NCBI GenBank assembly: GCA_016630955.3
Contig: CM050002.1
Coordinates: 62,001 to 126,000 of the forward strand
From: Didymella arachidicola
Taxonomy: Eukaryota > Ascomycota > Dothideomycetes > Pleosporales > Didymellaceae
Direction: 5' to 3'
Length of the DNA: 64,000 nt
The notes beneath the pieces are model-generated. The model was not told the origin of the DNA and searched no databases. It saw only the letters and a program-made list of their open reading frames with translations. A program made the position numbers and the translations under genes. Below are positions 44,317 through 54,984 of the stretch, piece by piece (positions within the stretch are counted from its first letter, which is position 1; each line of letters starts with the position of its first letter).

Positions 44317-46035
44317 ATGGCGGACAATACAACTTCCACGACTGTCCCGCAATCATCAACAACGTCATCAAACCCATCTTATACACCCCGCGCCACTTCT
44401 ATCCCGGACGACTCCTCAACCGAGTATGAACCGACACCGGTGCAGAGTCCTAGAGGTGGTCCTCAATATGAAGATTTACCGCCGTCCTACGACTTCGCCT
44501 TGAGCGATGCACGTAATGGCGGTGCAGCGCTGGATGCTAGTCAAATTGAAGCCCACCGCGTCAGCGCCAACGAGGGGCCAAATGACCCCGAGGTGTGGGA
44601 GTACCGTATGAGAGAAGAGAGCACAGGAGAACCCCAAGAGCACGAGGAAGCACCTGCTTACGAGGGTCACGTACCCGTGCAACATGTCACCTCCAGCCAG
44701 AATATTGTTGTTGGACGGGTAGGGAATTCCAACCCGCCATCTACGTCCACCACGAGGAGGAGCGGCTCCGCAGTTGACGATCCACCACGTTCTGTCCCCG
44801 AAGCTGCCTCAAGTGGAGGCAGTCAAGCACGCCCAGCTTGGGGACCCTTTGGAGCACTAGGCAACGGCCCGTTCGGTGCACCTGGAAATAGCCCATTTGG
44901 TGCACCTGGAAATGGTCCGTTTGGTGCCATTGGCAACGGCCCATTCGGTGCCCCAGGAAATGGGCCCTTCGGTCCTGGACGTGGCTCGAGAGGTGACAGT
45001 GCAAATTTCAGAGGTCGTGGACGCCGCGGTCGTGGATCGAGGTCTTCGCAAGACTGGCAAGCCTTTGGCCAAAATATGGGTAAATGGGGAGAAGAGTTTG
45101 GTCGCAGAATAGGCAACTGGGGCGAGCAATTTGGACGACAAGCCGGTGCAGTGGGAAAGCAGTTCGGACAACGTACTGAACAGTGGGCATCGGCGTACAG
45201 TGCCGGAGGTGGAGGCTACAATCCGCCTGCTCGGCCAATGCCCGCTGCTGGACCGAGTACTGCAGAGCCGAGTGGGCCCCCGCAGTATGACCACCCACCC
45301 TCTTATGAGGCCCCAGCGGCCGATTTTGGACAGGACACGGGTGTCTACCGCAATCTCGGTCCCAATGAGTACCCACCCGAGAAGGTTCCCCAGTCGCTAT
45401 TTGAGCAGCCGTCGGCCAAGACCCTAGGAAAGCAACAAAGCAAGGACCATGAACACGGTGACGACGATGATGATGATGACTCGTCAATCTCCTCAGACTC
45501 ATCAGACTCTTCATCCTCATCCGATGAAGAAGATTCAGACTTTGATGAGATCGAAGCGAAATACCTAAGTCGGATCAACGCAATCAACAAAGATGCCGAG
45601 ACTGCTGTAACAAAGGGCAAGAGCCGTGAGCTGGTCGAGCACGAGAGAGAAATTGCCATTAAAGAAGCTGCTCGCGTGAAAGATACAGACGAGTACGTCT
45701 TTAGCAAGAGATCTGCTCGACGCACCCAGAAGCGGATGTTCCGTGACCGCGCACGCGAACTCACACGAGACTATCGTCAGAGGAAGCGGGAACTAAAGGA
45801 CAAGTCGGGTAGCAGCGGCAAGGGAAAAGGCAAGGCGAAGAAGGGACCGGGTATGAAAGAGCTGAAGAGGGATTTTAAGGCCAAAAGAAGGGCGTTGAAA
45901 CGCGAAAGAAAGGACGCAAAGAGGTGGTGGAAGGACGAGAGACGCACATTGAAGCAAGGCCCGCCGGAGTGGTTTGGCAGTGGTGCGCCATCAGAGCAGA
46001 AGGTATTGAAAGGAAAAGGCAAAGCAAATGAGTAG
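44317..46035 (+). CDS. Disordered protein with GPFGAPGN repeats and PPxY motifs
   Basis: Single exon, 572 residues from MADNTTSTTV. The frame is open to 44149, but the extra N-terminus looks like leader. No recognised enzyme domain. Seen: three PPxY motifs (LPPSY, GPPQY, HPPSY), possible binding sites for WW domains such as Rsp5-type ubiquitin ligases; six tandem copies of an eight-residue unit of the form xPFGAxGN (about residues 178-222); an RGRGRRGRGSR basic patch; a GEEFGRRIGNWGEQFGRQ amphipathic stretch; an acidic run (DDDDDDDSSISSDSSDSSSSSDEED); and a strongly basic helical C-terminus (KELKRDFKAKRRALKRERKDAKR) ending KGKGKANE. The mix suggests a scaffold or membrane-associated regulator, but that is speculation. 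It is a plus-strand gene among minus-strand neighbours. Confidence 0.8.
   Translation: MADNTTSTTVPQSSTTSSNPSYTPRATSIPDDSSTEYEPTPVQSPRGGPQYEDLPPSYDFALSDARNGGAALDASQIEAHRVSANEGPNDPEVWEYRMREESTGEPQEHEEAPAYEGHVPVQHVTSSQNIVVGRVGNSNPPSTSTTRRSGSAVDDPPRSVPEAASSGGSQARPAWGPFGALGNGPFGAPGNSPFGAPGNGPFGAIGNGPFGAPGNGPFGPGRGSRGDSANFRGRGRRGRGSRSSQDWQAFGQNMGKWGEEFGRRIGNWGEQFGRQAGAVGKQFGQRTEQWASAYSAGGGGYNPPARPMPAAGPSTAEPSGPPQYDHPPSYEAPAADFGQDTGVYRNLGPNEYPPEKVPQSLFEQPSAKTLGKQQSKDHEHGDDDDDDDSSISSDSSDSSSSSDEEDSDFDEIEAKYLSRINAINKDAETAVTKGKSRELVEHEREIAIKEAARVKDTDEYVFSKRSARRTQKRMFRDRARELTRDYRQRKRELKDKSGSSGKGKGKAKKGPGMKELKRDFKAKRRALKRERKDAKRWWKDERRTLKQGPPEWFGSGAPSEQKVLKGKGKANE
44841..44979 (+). repeat. Tandem 24-bp repeats encoding PFGAxGNG
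   Basis: Six imperfect 24-bp units, with mostly third-position changes between copies and a few amino acid variants (L, P or I before G; S for G). They lie within the PPxY protein gene. Confidence 0.85.
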
Positions 46036-46320
46036 ATATAAGGAATCAGATCTACATAAGTGTAGTGCTAATCTACCTTTTCAAGCTCCTACGTGTCCAA
46101 CGCTGTGGTATGGATAAGTCTGCGGTGAGGGTAGGTATCGGAAGCCCTTTCAATTTGTTTGGAGCTGAGAAAAGGTCTCTTGCCTGGGAACGGACACATC
46201 CAGGAGATGCACGAGAAGAGCTGAGACAAGCTAGACCTACTGCGCGGACGGAGGAGTACGCACGCCATCTTACTTGTCGGTGGCATCGCCCCAAACTCCT
46301 GACTGCGTTCCAGCCTTAGC
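46036..46320. other. Convergent intergenic spacer
   Basis: 3' ends of the PPxY gene (plus) and the 401-residue gene (minus) face each other across 285 bp. Nothing else seen. Confidence 0.4.
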
Positions 46321-47574
46321 CTACATGGCTTCCTGCTCTCTCTTATCTGCCCAACGCTGCAGGCCAATGATCGCCTCGTATTCAGTCCAAGTCGTCTTGT
46401 AGTGGCTTGTGTTGACATTCTCGTAGTCGACCGGTAGTGCCCAGGTGCGAGGTCTATAGTGAGAGGAACGACGCGCGAAGTTTAATCGCTCACGGGCCTG
46501 GTCTGCCGCGGTGTAAGAGAAGTGCGGTCGTTGGTAAGAAGATTGACCCGGAGGAAAGCCAGTTGTATGGCATGCGTCTGCGTCGCAGATTACAGTGACT
46601 TCGTCAACCAGGCGAACGTTCTGGCGTTTTCGTGTCTTGTCTGTCGATGTAGAGGAGCGTTTGCGCTTCATCGGGGAGCTTGCAAGCGCAGTGCGAGTTG
46701 GGAGGTTCCCGGAGATGTCCATGATTTGCGGTCGGTCAACTGCTTTCGATGCCGTCCTGATTCTCAGAGCTTGCAAAGAGTCGGGGTCTAGGTCAAGCTC
46801 AACTTCTTGGAGCAGCTCGAACCTGTTTCGTCCGTCCCAGTACGAGCCATGGCCGATCTTCGAAGGGACTTCGATGGCCTGTATGGCTTTATCACGGTCC
46901 TGCGCCCCAACAGCAATGTCTGTATCATAGGCGGGAGACGTCGTTGGCTCTGGTGCTGTGCTGTGAGAGGATTGTTTGACACGTCTTGCTTTCGATGTGA
47001 CCGTCTGCCACTCTCCGTTAGCCTCATCGCCCTCATCATTCCGCAAGTCTGAAATATTTTAGCCAAGTAGATGTATTTTAGAGGACAGAATCGTACAGTG
47101 CTTCTGATTGTAGTCCACAGACTGTATATTCGCGACCTCATCCTCCTTCTCGACGTGCTTGACTACCTCCTGCGAGCATGCGTAACCAGGGAGACTGCAA
47201 CAGTCGTCCTTGACTTCCTCCCATAGCTCGAAGGCCTTACTAAGCTGAATATCCCAGCTTGTCTTGTCAGCTCCTTCATCGCGGATTTCCTCGAACAGAC
47301 GAAGGTCCTTATACAGGTCGATCTTCACGAGCCTCCAGCGTTTCACGAGAGCGCTATGAATCAGTCTCTCACTGTTTTCCTTCTTCTCTTCGCACTCTCT
47401 TGCTTTGGCCCTCGACTTGAAGATACCGTTACGACGCTCCAGGCCAGCCTGTACCTCCTCGATCTCGCAGACATGGAGGCGTATACAGCAGGTTGGACAT
47501 TCACGAATGTTGTTCGCGACGAGCCTGGCGCGCAGGCTGGAGAATACAGGGTGGTTGCAGATCTTGCGTGCCAT
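46321..47574 (-). CDS. Hypothetical protein, 401 residues, with a cysteine cluster
   Basis: Exons 47574-47097 and 47048-46321, joined through a 48-nt intron (GTACGA, branch GGCTAAAA, TTTCAG) as NQKH-YLRNDEGDE. Phases close. I recognise no family. Seen: a basic start MARKICNHPVFSSLRARL, a compact cluster CPTCCIRLHVC (residues about 25-35) that could bind zinc, a charged helical middle (residues 40-130), a basic linker with KRKRSS, and a conserved-looking C-terminal block ending TTWTEYEAIIGLQRWADKREQEAM. No signal or membrane segment; a basic cluster (MKRKRSS, TRKRQN) may send it to the nucleus. The start at 47574 was preferred because the upstream 41 codons look like leader. Likely a lineage-restricted fungal protein. 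Confidence 0.65.
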
Positions 47575-47771
47575 TGTAAGGTTGGTCGCTGAGCGCTTGT
47601 TGTGTTGAAGAACGTATATAAAACCTTGTTGTAGTGATGAAGAGCGGAGTGGAATGAGCTTACTTGAGTTACAAGGATTTGAATTTCTGGGAGGCAAGCG
47701 ACATTACTGGGCTCGCAGATATGAGGTGAAGGCGTCTAGAGGCCGACACCGCTTTCACCTCACGCTCGCAC

Positions 47772-49081
47772 TCACCGTGAAGGCTGCCTGTTGTTGCCAG
47801 GTGATCGATGACAAACTGCTTGCTTCCAGATTGACCCAGAAGCTCGACGCAGTGATCCTACTGACAGGTCGACAAGATACATGATGGTAGCTGATATCCC
47901 GGAGATGTGCGATGATCGTTCGTGAAAAGCGCAGTTTGAATGATTCCACCACAGGAAATCGCCGCAGTTGCGTTCAAACGCATACGCTAGAATACCTTTG
48001 TGAGTGGCAAAACTAGATACAAGAACTTCCTTTAAGCCGTCGATGTCCTTTACGCAAGTTCTTCTTTCCGTAACGTCTGTCGAATTGAATCTACTTGCTA
48101 TTGCATCATCAAAAACCTCTTCTCCCTTGGGGACGCGTATAATTGCCCGCTGTCCAATGGCTGCCGCGGAAAATGAACTGTGTCCATATAATTTCCCCTG
48201 GGGTATCATATCTGGATACAACTCATCTGGGAAGAACATCGTAGGAGTGAGAGCATAGATCGGACGGCTGGTTCTAGTACTGTTTCAGTCCTGCTGCCAT
48301 CTTCTCAGATCATCCACAAACTCGTTCCTATCAGCATGCTGACTTCCGCGCCCTACTTGGGCGTATCTGGCTATGACAACCTCTTGAAACGTCCAGGTTC
48401 GGTGGAATCACGTCCATCTTAACTCGTTACTATCTAAGCCCAGCGGTCTGTTGTCGAGACGCTCGCTACGAGGCAGCCTTCGTGAGGAGTAGAAGTTTGG
48501 ATAAGGTTTAGCTGGTGCTCCTGACCAACGTGTACAGTGTCTGTCTCTCCGTAGATTGCAGACGTTGCAGCAACCTTATGGTCCTCCTCATGTCGCTATC
48601 TTGGTTGATGCAAATCTGGTCGACCCACAGTGAGCGTTGGGGGAAAGCTGTCCAGATGGTCTGTAGGGCATTGAACAGGGCCGGAGTCACCATGAACGTT
48701 TCTTCTCACCATAAATCGGCACAGGAGACCCTGTGATGACGATTCGTTTTAGGCATAGGACAAAGCATCGTACTCGGCGAACCCAAAGTGATACGATGTA
48801 TGCTGCACCGCATATCTTGAGCGCTGGATGGTGTCGCCAGAGTGATTCAAATAAGGTCCTATACGAGGCGCCACGGGTGGCAGGAGGCGTTTCCATCTTG
48901 AAGCCCCGCATCGATGTGAACTGAGGGTAGAGAGAAGTCCCGCACCAAGTCTGTAGCTCTCGCGGCGATCTTCGTGACAGATTGTGAGGGTCTCCCAGGA
49001 GGGCTGATACCGTAGCAGGAGGGATTCTTCCGCCGAAGGCTCCTCAGAGACGAGATTATTCCGTATATCGGAGGCCTTCAA
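47772..49081 (-). pseudogene. Decayed heterokaryon-incompatibility (HET) domain gene
   Basis: HET proteins trigger cell death after fusion of incompatible hyphae. Fragments in order on the minus strand: EYDALSY followed by a stop (TAA) where LSYVWG is expected, then in a second frame ITGSPVPIYGEKK, then in a third frame ETFMVTPALFNALQ, RSLWVDQICINQDSDMRRT (the HET core), then in another frame SAIYGETDTVHVG, then WTFQEVVIARYA. That last frame runs through one in-frame TGA after RRWQQD into the 3' part, NSTRTSRPIYALTPTMFFPDELYP, open to 47772. At least three frame changes and two stops inside conserved motifs cannot be introns. C/G-to-T/A decay by RIP is not obvious. The 5' limit is uncertain. 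Confidence 0.8.
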
Positions 49082-50896
49082 GTCGACAGCTCGCTTGTGT
49101 GATGAACTAACGTTTTCACTGAAAGAGCTGATGTGCGCTACGAGCGCGAGCAGCCTTCGTCACAGCACCACATGTACAGGCAACATCCCCTTGCGCGAGA
49201 TGCGAATATTGTTGCGATTGCAGAGTAAAACAGATCAATCCACCTCCTGCGCAGTTGTTAATCGATCTTGTCGGCGCCGCTGACATGCGTTCATGTTTCG
49301 TGCCTGATCGCGCTGTAGATAATACTGCGGCGCTATGAGTTCAGCGCAGCAACCTTTGTGCTGTATGAACCGGCTCCACCAGCATTGCGGAGGATGAAGT
49401 TGACCTCTGTAGCGGCGATATGTACGGTGAGTTTGTGACAAGAACCACACGTAGTTTCTACACCCACTTCGTAGTCGCGCACCAGCTCATCGCCAGCCCT
49501 CTTCTCCTAGTCCGTTCCGTCGGACCCAGTGCGATTCCACCACAGTTTAAGAACCTTCAACAAGTGATGAAGACCATCGCACCGCCACAACGAGGTCTTA
49601 GTCATTATCTGACGGCTCCGCTCCGCTCGTATTCGCTTGTTGCTTTCGCCAGTCAGCCTCGAAGGTCTTACGAGCGGGTCAGGCCACCATCATCACAATC
49701 GCATGTGGGGAATCCAACGTGGGAATCCTCATCTCTGTTCTGACGTCTCTTCTTGCCTGCAAACCTCGCTGTCAGATCACGCACAATCGTTTGCGGAGAC
49801 TACCACAGCACATGAACGCGGGTAAAGTCGACAGCGCTTGTAGTGAACCTTGACTCGAGCTCGATGCGCCGTACTGTGACATGCGGATGATACGGTCGTT
49901 CCGCTGAGTTCATGTTGCACTGTGCCGGGCGGGGTGTTGCGAAGCTATCGTGCTCCCACCGCGAGTCTTACACATCGATGACCTCATTGCGACACCCGCA
50001 ATCTAAATGCAAGGCTGCGTGTCGGCAACTGCTGCGCTCATTTGTCTGCAATCCGATGTCATGCAGGAGGATGACGGTGACGCTCGTAGAAACCTTCCTT
50101 ATCTGTCTTACATGCTCAACTGCAACATTAGACCGCACTGCTATTGTCAGTGACGGTGATACCTCTGAGATGAAGCCGACGCAGTAAGCAGCTTGATAAC
50201 TCAGCGGCAAAGTCGTTACCATGTCAATGCAGACCGTTCAGACACCGATGTGCAACCCGCAGGTATGGACGGCTGCACCGCTATACGTCACTACCGGTTG
50301 CCCAACCCCGGGAAGTCGGCACATTGTACTTCTGTGGCTGGTCCGTCAGGCATTACACCCTCGCACCCGCATTTCCGTGCCGCTGCTTGGCAATATCAGC
50401 GATGTGGCTTCGTGCAGCGATCGTCAGCGCGGTGATACAGGAGTGTGGCTGGATGTGGTGGGTAGGGGGTGGAGGTGTGAATTGGAACGAGCGTGGAGAG
50501 TGAGAGGCTGTGCTGTGCAGCCGTGAGAAGGGAGGGCTACTTTTCCAGAGTACTAGGTAGAATGTGTGCCCTTCGGTGAGAATTGAGGCTCTGCCATCGA
50601 GTTGCACATTCGTGACTAACAGGCGCAAAGGTGGATTTGAGTCTTTTGATTATTTACTAGCATTTTCTACACATGCTATTGATATCATGACATGCTTTTC
50701 CCTGACAGTGAATCGATCTTTCAAATCGCTCACTGGCCGAGCTTCTAATCTGCTCCCATGCGCCTGGTAATTCCAGGTCAATGCCCCAAGAAACGCCCTG
50801 AAAATGCGTGATGTGATGGTATCCGCGGAAGTGACAAAAGAAAAGTTCATCAAAAACGAAACGCAGTGTCCCTGATCCCAGCAGGTCGGTGGCCGC
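49082..50896. other. 1.8-kb region without supported genes
   Basis: Between the HET pseudogene and the acyltransferase gene. Short frames on both strands (for example 49420-49743 plus, 49968-50222 minus) lack motifs and splice partners. It may hold more decayed sequence belonging to the HET locus. No tRNA found. Confidence 0.4.
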
Positions 50897-52544
50897 TTAT
50901 GCCATGTTTGCCACGCCGTGCTTCTCGTCCTCGTCTTTCTCGAACATTGTGTCTTCGAGCCACTTTGTGGCTCTCGCGCATTGCGAGTCTACGTATGTGG
51001 TCCAGAGGTGCGCGAGTGTGTACTGGACGGCGAAAAAGGTGGGGATGGCAAGAGCCCATACGAGCCAGTTCTCCGATCGTGGGATGTAGTGCTCGATGGC
51101 ATGGCCTTCGCCGTTCGCAGGCTGCTCGACGTGGTAGGGTGCGGTCGACCATCCGTAGATCAAACGTGCGAGACCAACTTTCAAAACTGTTCCGTGGGTG
51201 AGGTAGACTGCGAAGCTGTTGCGGCCGACCCACATGAAGAGCTTGTTCGAAAACATGTTCTGCAGGCTGGGTGAGAGCCAAATTCCGGTAACCATGAGAT
51301 CCCAACCGATAGCGGTGAAGCGCTTGGGGTAGCTTGCAGCGCCCTCGGGGATGACCCAGTCGCCCATTTCCTTGAGCTGAACGGACCAGCTTGCCCACTC
51401 CCAATTCTCTCCAGGGAAGCAAGCGACGTACCATCCAACAACAATGAGCGTTGTCAGAACTGCGCGGCGAATCCTAGGGTAGCTGTTGACGAAGTCGCGG
51501 AAGCCCTTCTCAGAGCCAATGTCACAGAGCATGACACCGTAAAGGAATTGGCACTCAAAGGTTTCTGGAATCGATTAGCATAGTATCACAAATTGAGAGA
51601 GATCTCCACATACCCTTCTCAGGGCTTGTCCGCATCCAGTACCACCCGTACAAGACAACGCAGGTAAATAGGCGCATACGGAACTTCATGAAGACGGTCG
51701 CAAACAGAAGCACGTAGATAAGGAAAGCGCCTTGGAGCAGGGGAAGCAGCGCCCATTGGTGATCATCGTATTCGTTGTTGGCGCCAGACCAAGCGCCCTG
51801 GAAGTTCCTGAGAAGACGAGGGATTTCTGTATCGAGGGTGCCAATGTTTGTTGGGACCGCACGCCTCAGCCAGTGGGAGTCACTGTAGTGAGCAACTTCG
51901 AACGCTCCGATCTGAGCGAAGAACCACGCGATAACCATGGCGATGGTAGCCGGCATGATAAGGCGCGGCGGTCGGCGAAAGGCCGATTTTCCAAGGGTGG
52001 TCAAAGCGGCTGGAATGTTGCCGGACTTTGCTTGTCGAAGCGGTTTAATTGCGCATACGTAACCAGTGAGGAAAGCAAACATTGTGACTCCGATCCGTCC
52101 TTGCCATGGTAGTCGCAGGAATGGTAGCTGGAGCAATTGTGGTGTCGCATTTTCGCTGTCACGCGGGGACCAGAGGCTGTAATCCCATGCTCTGCACAGA
52201 TGTGTAACAACGACCCAGAAGGAAGCAACACCTCGAACACCCTGCTTTCGTTAGGAGAGGAATGTGGCCTTTACGGTTGGCGGACGTACCTCGACCCAAG
52301 TCACGTTCTGTCGAGTGTTGGCAGCCATAGTGGGAGGAGAGGCTCCAGGTTTGTTGGTCTTCAGGCCGGAGACTGTGGCGCGAACGAGCGACAACGGGAC
52401 TTTCAAGAGAGGCGTAATACAAGCGAGTACAATGTCGAAGCAAGAGAACGGCGAGGCCTGTAGATAAATAGGCGCGACGAAGGCAAGGAAACAAAGAGAG
52501 GACAACGAGCGACTGCAGCAGTCTAACGGCTGCTCGCGAACCAA
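50897..52544 (-). CDS. Acyltransferase-3 family membrane protein
   Basis: Exons 52544-52290, 52241-51614 and 51564-50897 join in phase to 516 residues. Family features: the catalytic-His helix GVRGVASFWVVVTHLCRAW (usual form DGLRGxAAxxVxxxH), GRIGVTMFAFLTGYVCAIKPL, RRPPRLIMPATIAMVIAWF (R-R-x-x-R-L-x-x-P), and the late FMWVGRNSFAVYLTHGTVLKVGL. About ten membrane helices. The domain transfers acyl groups from acyl-CoA to carbohydrates, lipids or metabolites; the acceptor is unknown. The start is uncertain: the 85 codons of exon 1 include a hydrophobic stretch (SSLCFLAFVAPIYL) that could be a first helix, but MAANTRQ at 52328 is an alternative start. Confidence 0.82.
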
Positions 52545-53549
52545 GCAAGAGGTTAAGTGTGTCGATGGCTAGGGTGCAAGCAAGTTCCCTCATGCAAAGA
52601 CGGGTAGTCGGATATGGAGCTTGGCATGATAAAGGCCGTCAGGACTCAGGAGTAGCAGCGATAGTCTTACCTGTCTAATTGGCCTTCAGGCTGGAAAAGG
52701 AAAGACGCGCCGGAATCTGCATGGGTGGCCGCGTAATATGCTAGGCGTAGGAGAATCATGTCCATGTGCTCCCCACCTGTTTCACGTCAACCACGGCTTG
52801 GCACTCTGTCTGTTATGGAACTGGCCTGCTCTCGCGCCAAAGATCCGCAGCCACACGGGAGTCGGCACCGCCAGGAATGACGAGATTGAGGACACGGCCA
52901 CCTGACCGGCCACAGCAGAGTGCTGCGGTTGGGCTGGTGCTGGTTGGGCGGGCTATATCCCTTCTGTCCCGCGTTGCAGAGGTTGCACCACGGCTTCTCA
53001 AAGGGGCTCAGGTGCTGCCAATCCCCATGGCAGCCAGCAGGCGGGTGTGGCGCAAAAGTCAGAGGGTGCGGGTCTGTGATTTGGCGGCTCAAATCGGTTG
53101 GCTTGCATGCATTGGCCCGGCACAAGAGCGACGAAGCGCCTACTCACCAGCCGCGTCAGATCCCCCCAAGATAGATCAGGCGCCGCAGATGGCAATATCG
53201 GAGACCCAGAGGACGCGTCAAGCTTTCGTCCAGCTATTTCCCCACGATGTGTTGTGTTTGATCGTCGAAGCCCTGGAATTTTCGTGATGCACTCGTTGTT
53301 GCTGGCGTGAGGCTCTGCGCGCCTCTTTCCTCAACGTGCATGCTTGGACTCGGCTGCGTCCGCCCACTGCGACTTTCCAACACACCCAAGCGTTGTGCTT
53401 AGCGGCCATGGCAGCGGTGGGTCACGCTCCAGTCCAGGCTCCCATGCCTTGATTCACTCAACGGATGCCATCATTTTTCACTGTCGCGTGAGTTCGGCTG
53501 CAGTTGCGGTCAAGGTTCACTTAAATTTATGATGTCATTGCCCAGCCTC
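52545..53549. other. Intergenic region
   Basis: About 1 kb with a 173-codon plus-strand open frame (52766-53287) that has no motif or splice context and is G/C-driven. Promoter of the acyltransferase gene and 3' flank of the 2OG oxygenase gene. Confidence 0.4.
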
Positions 53550-54733
53550 TCAGTGGTTCTTCTCCACAATCTCCTTCGCGAACGCGGCAAAATCTCTTCT
53601 CTCGTCCACCTTCTCCCAGAGGTTAGGCTGCGTGAACACCGCCAATGTGTTCCTCGCAACCTTCCCGCCAATGCCAGGGCCAGCTCCTCTGACAAAGTGG
53701 GGCACAGCTTTAAACTTGCCTTTGGTGATGATCTCAAGAGCTTCGCCAGTCTGGAAGCCGAGACAGTCCCGCGGTATCCCGACCTTGACGGTTGCGCCGG
53801 TCCTCGAGTGGATGTATAGTCCAGCCTTTGGGTCGGGCGAGCGCTCGAGCTCCTCCAGAGGTACGAATGCTGCGCCGGTCTGCGGCGCGTGTGCAGCTTC
53901 GTCAACGAACATGGCAGATGTAAGACCTGTCAAGCAGCCATGGTCAAGATGTGTAGCACACCAGTCGTCCTCATCACCGCTGGAAACGTCTGAAGCCCCA
54001 CTGCTGGTCACTGGGGAAGGGAAGTAGTGCAAGAGCCGTGCCTTGGTCGACACGCTCGTCTTGACAAGGTGCTCCAAGAAACCTTTCTGATAATCTGCGA
54101 TGTTTGCCTCTGCGTACTTGTCACATGCACGAGCAACGAGTACAGCAACGTCGATGATGAGTATAGTGAGCTCCCTGAATGTCTCCTCAAAACCGGGCAG
54201 AAGTTCCTCAGATGGCCATACATTAGGAGCCGTGTACTCAGAGAACGAGGGATACTTCTCAGCAACCGACTTCTGAGACTCCTCGAATCCCGGAGCACAG
54301 TTGACGTAGTATGAGCCCTTCAGTGTATCATATTGGCCGTCTTTGAGGGTCTCCTTTCCACATGACCAGCCAACGAGCCATTTGGCCGCGGGTGACTCAA
54401 GCTTCTCTGTGCAATTAACTCAGGGAATGCTTAATGCTCTACACATTCTGCACTTACCCAATTGCTCTGGTGACAAATTGGCGAGGGCAGATGAATAAGA
54501 CAGCAGCTTGTGCCTTAGCCCATGGAACTTCTCAGGAAGGTCCTTCACAACAATGATGCCGAGACTCTCGGGACCAAATGCCTGCTCGAGCAACGAGAAG
54601 TCAACATTGTCTGTTGAAGCATCAGTGCATGTCTACAAAATCACAATGTAGAGTTCTCCTGCTCACCATTCTTGAGATCCTCTAGCCCCACCGCGACGGC
54701 GTTCTGGCTGACTGCCGCATTTGCACTCGCCAT
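53550..54733 (-). CDS. 2-oxoglutarate/Fe(II)-dependent oxygenase-like protein
   Basis: Exons 54733-54667, 54610-54458 and 54406-53550 give 358 residues with closed phases. The isopenicillin-N-synthase-like fold is visible: an N-terminal domain (VDFSLLEQAFGPESLGIIVVKDLPE), then the iron site HLDHGCLTGLTS (H226-x-D228) and VPHFVRG with H310 and R313, giving the H-x-D...H triad plus the Arg that holds 2-oxoglutarate. RLLHYFPSP is the typical strand before the iron site. Fungal relatives are often housekeeping or metabolite-tailoring dioxygenases, and the substrate is unknown. It lies head-to-head with the FRG1-like gene, with 251 bp between start codons, so shared regulation is possible. Start MASANAAVSQNAVAVGLEDLKN is conserved-looking. 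Confidence 0.85.
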
Positions 54734-54984
54734 TATGATGCTTGATCAAGTCCTGCGGATATGGTATCGATGGTCCAGGGTCGGTTACACAGCTGCAGTC
54801 TGTCGCCTTTAGTATCGTGAATACCTCCGAACTAGTGCGAGGATTCGAGAGCTCGGCTGACATTCACCCAATCGCACCTGCCCATTTCTGCTCGAAGCTC
54901 TGACCACCTGCTGCTTGATCGGCCAGTTCCGAATAGAGCTCGTCGAATTCCGATGCTAAACCCCACCACCAGAAAGCCATCACC
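54734..54984. promoter_or_regulatory. Bidirectional promoter region
   Basis: 251 bp between the divergent start codons of the 2OG oxygenase and the FRG1-like gene. It must hold both promoters; no specific element is identified. Confidence 0.6.

Noticed and set aside
47772..49081. Reading the HET fragments as exons of a working gene
   Set aside because: Frame changes and stops lie inside conserved motifs without usable donor and acceptor pairs, so they are lesions rather than introns.
52766..53287. 173-codon plus-strand frame
   Set aside because: No recognisable domain and Arg/Pro/Ala-rich composition typical of a chance frame.
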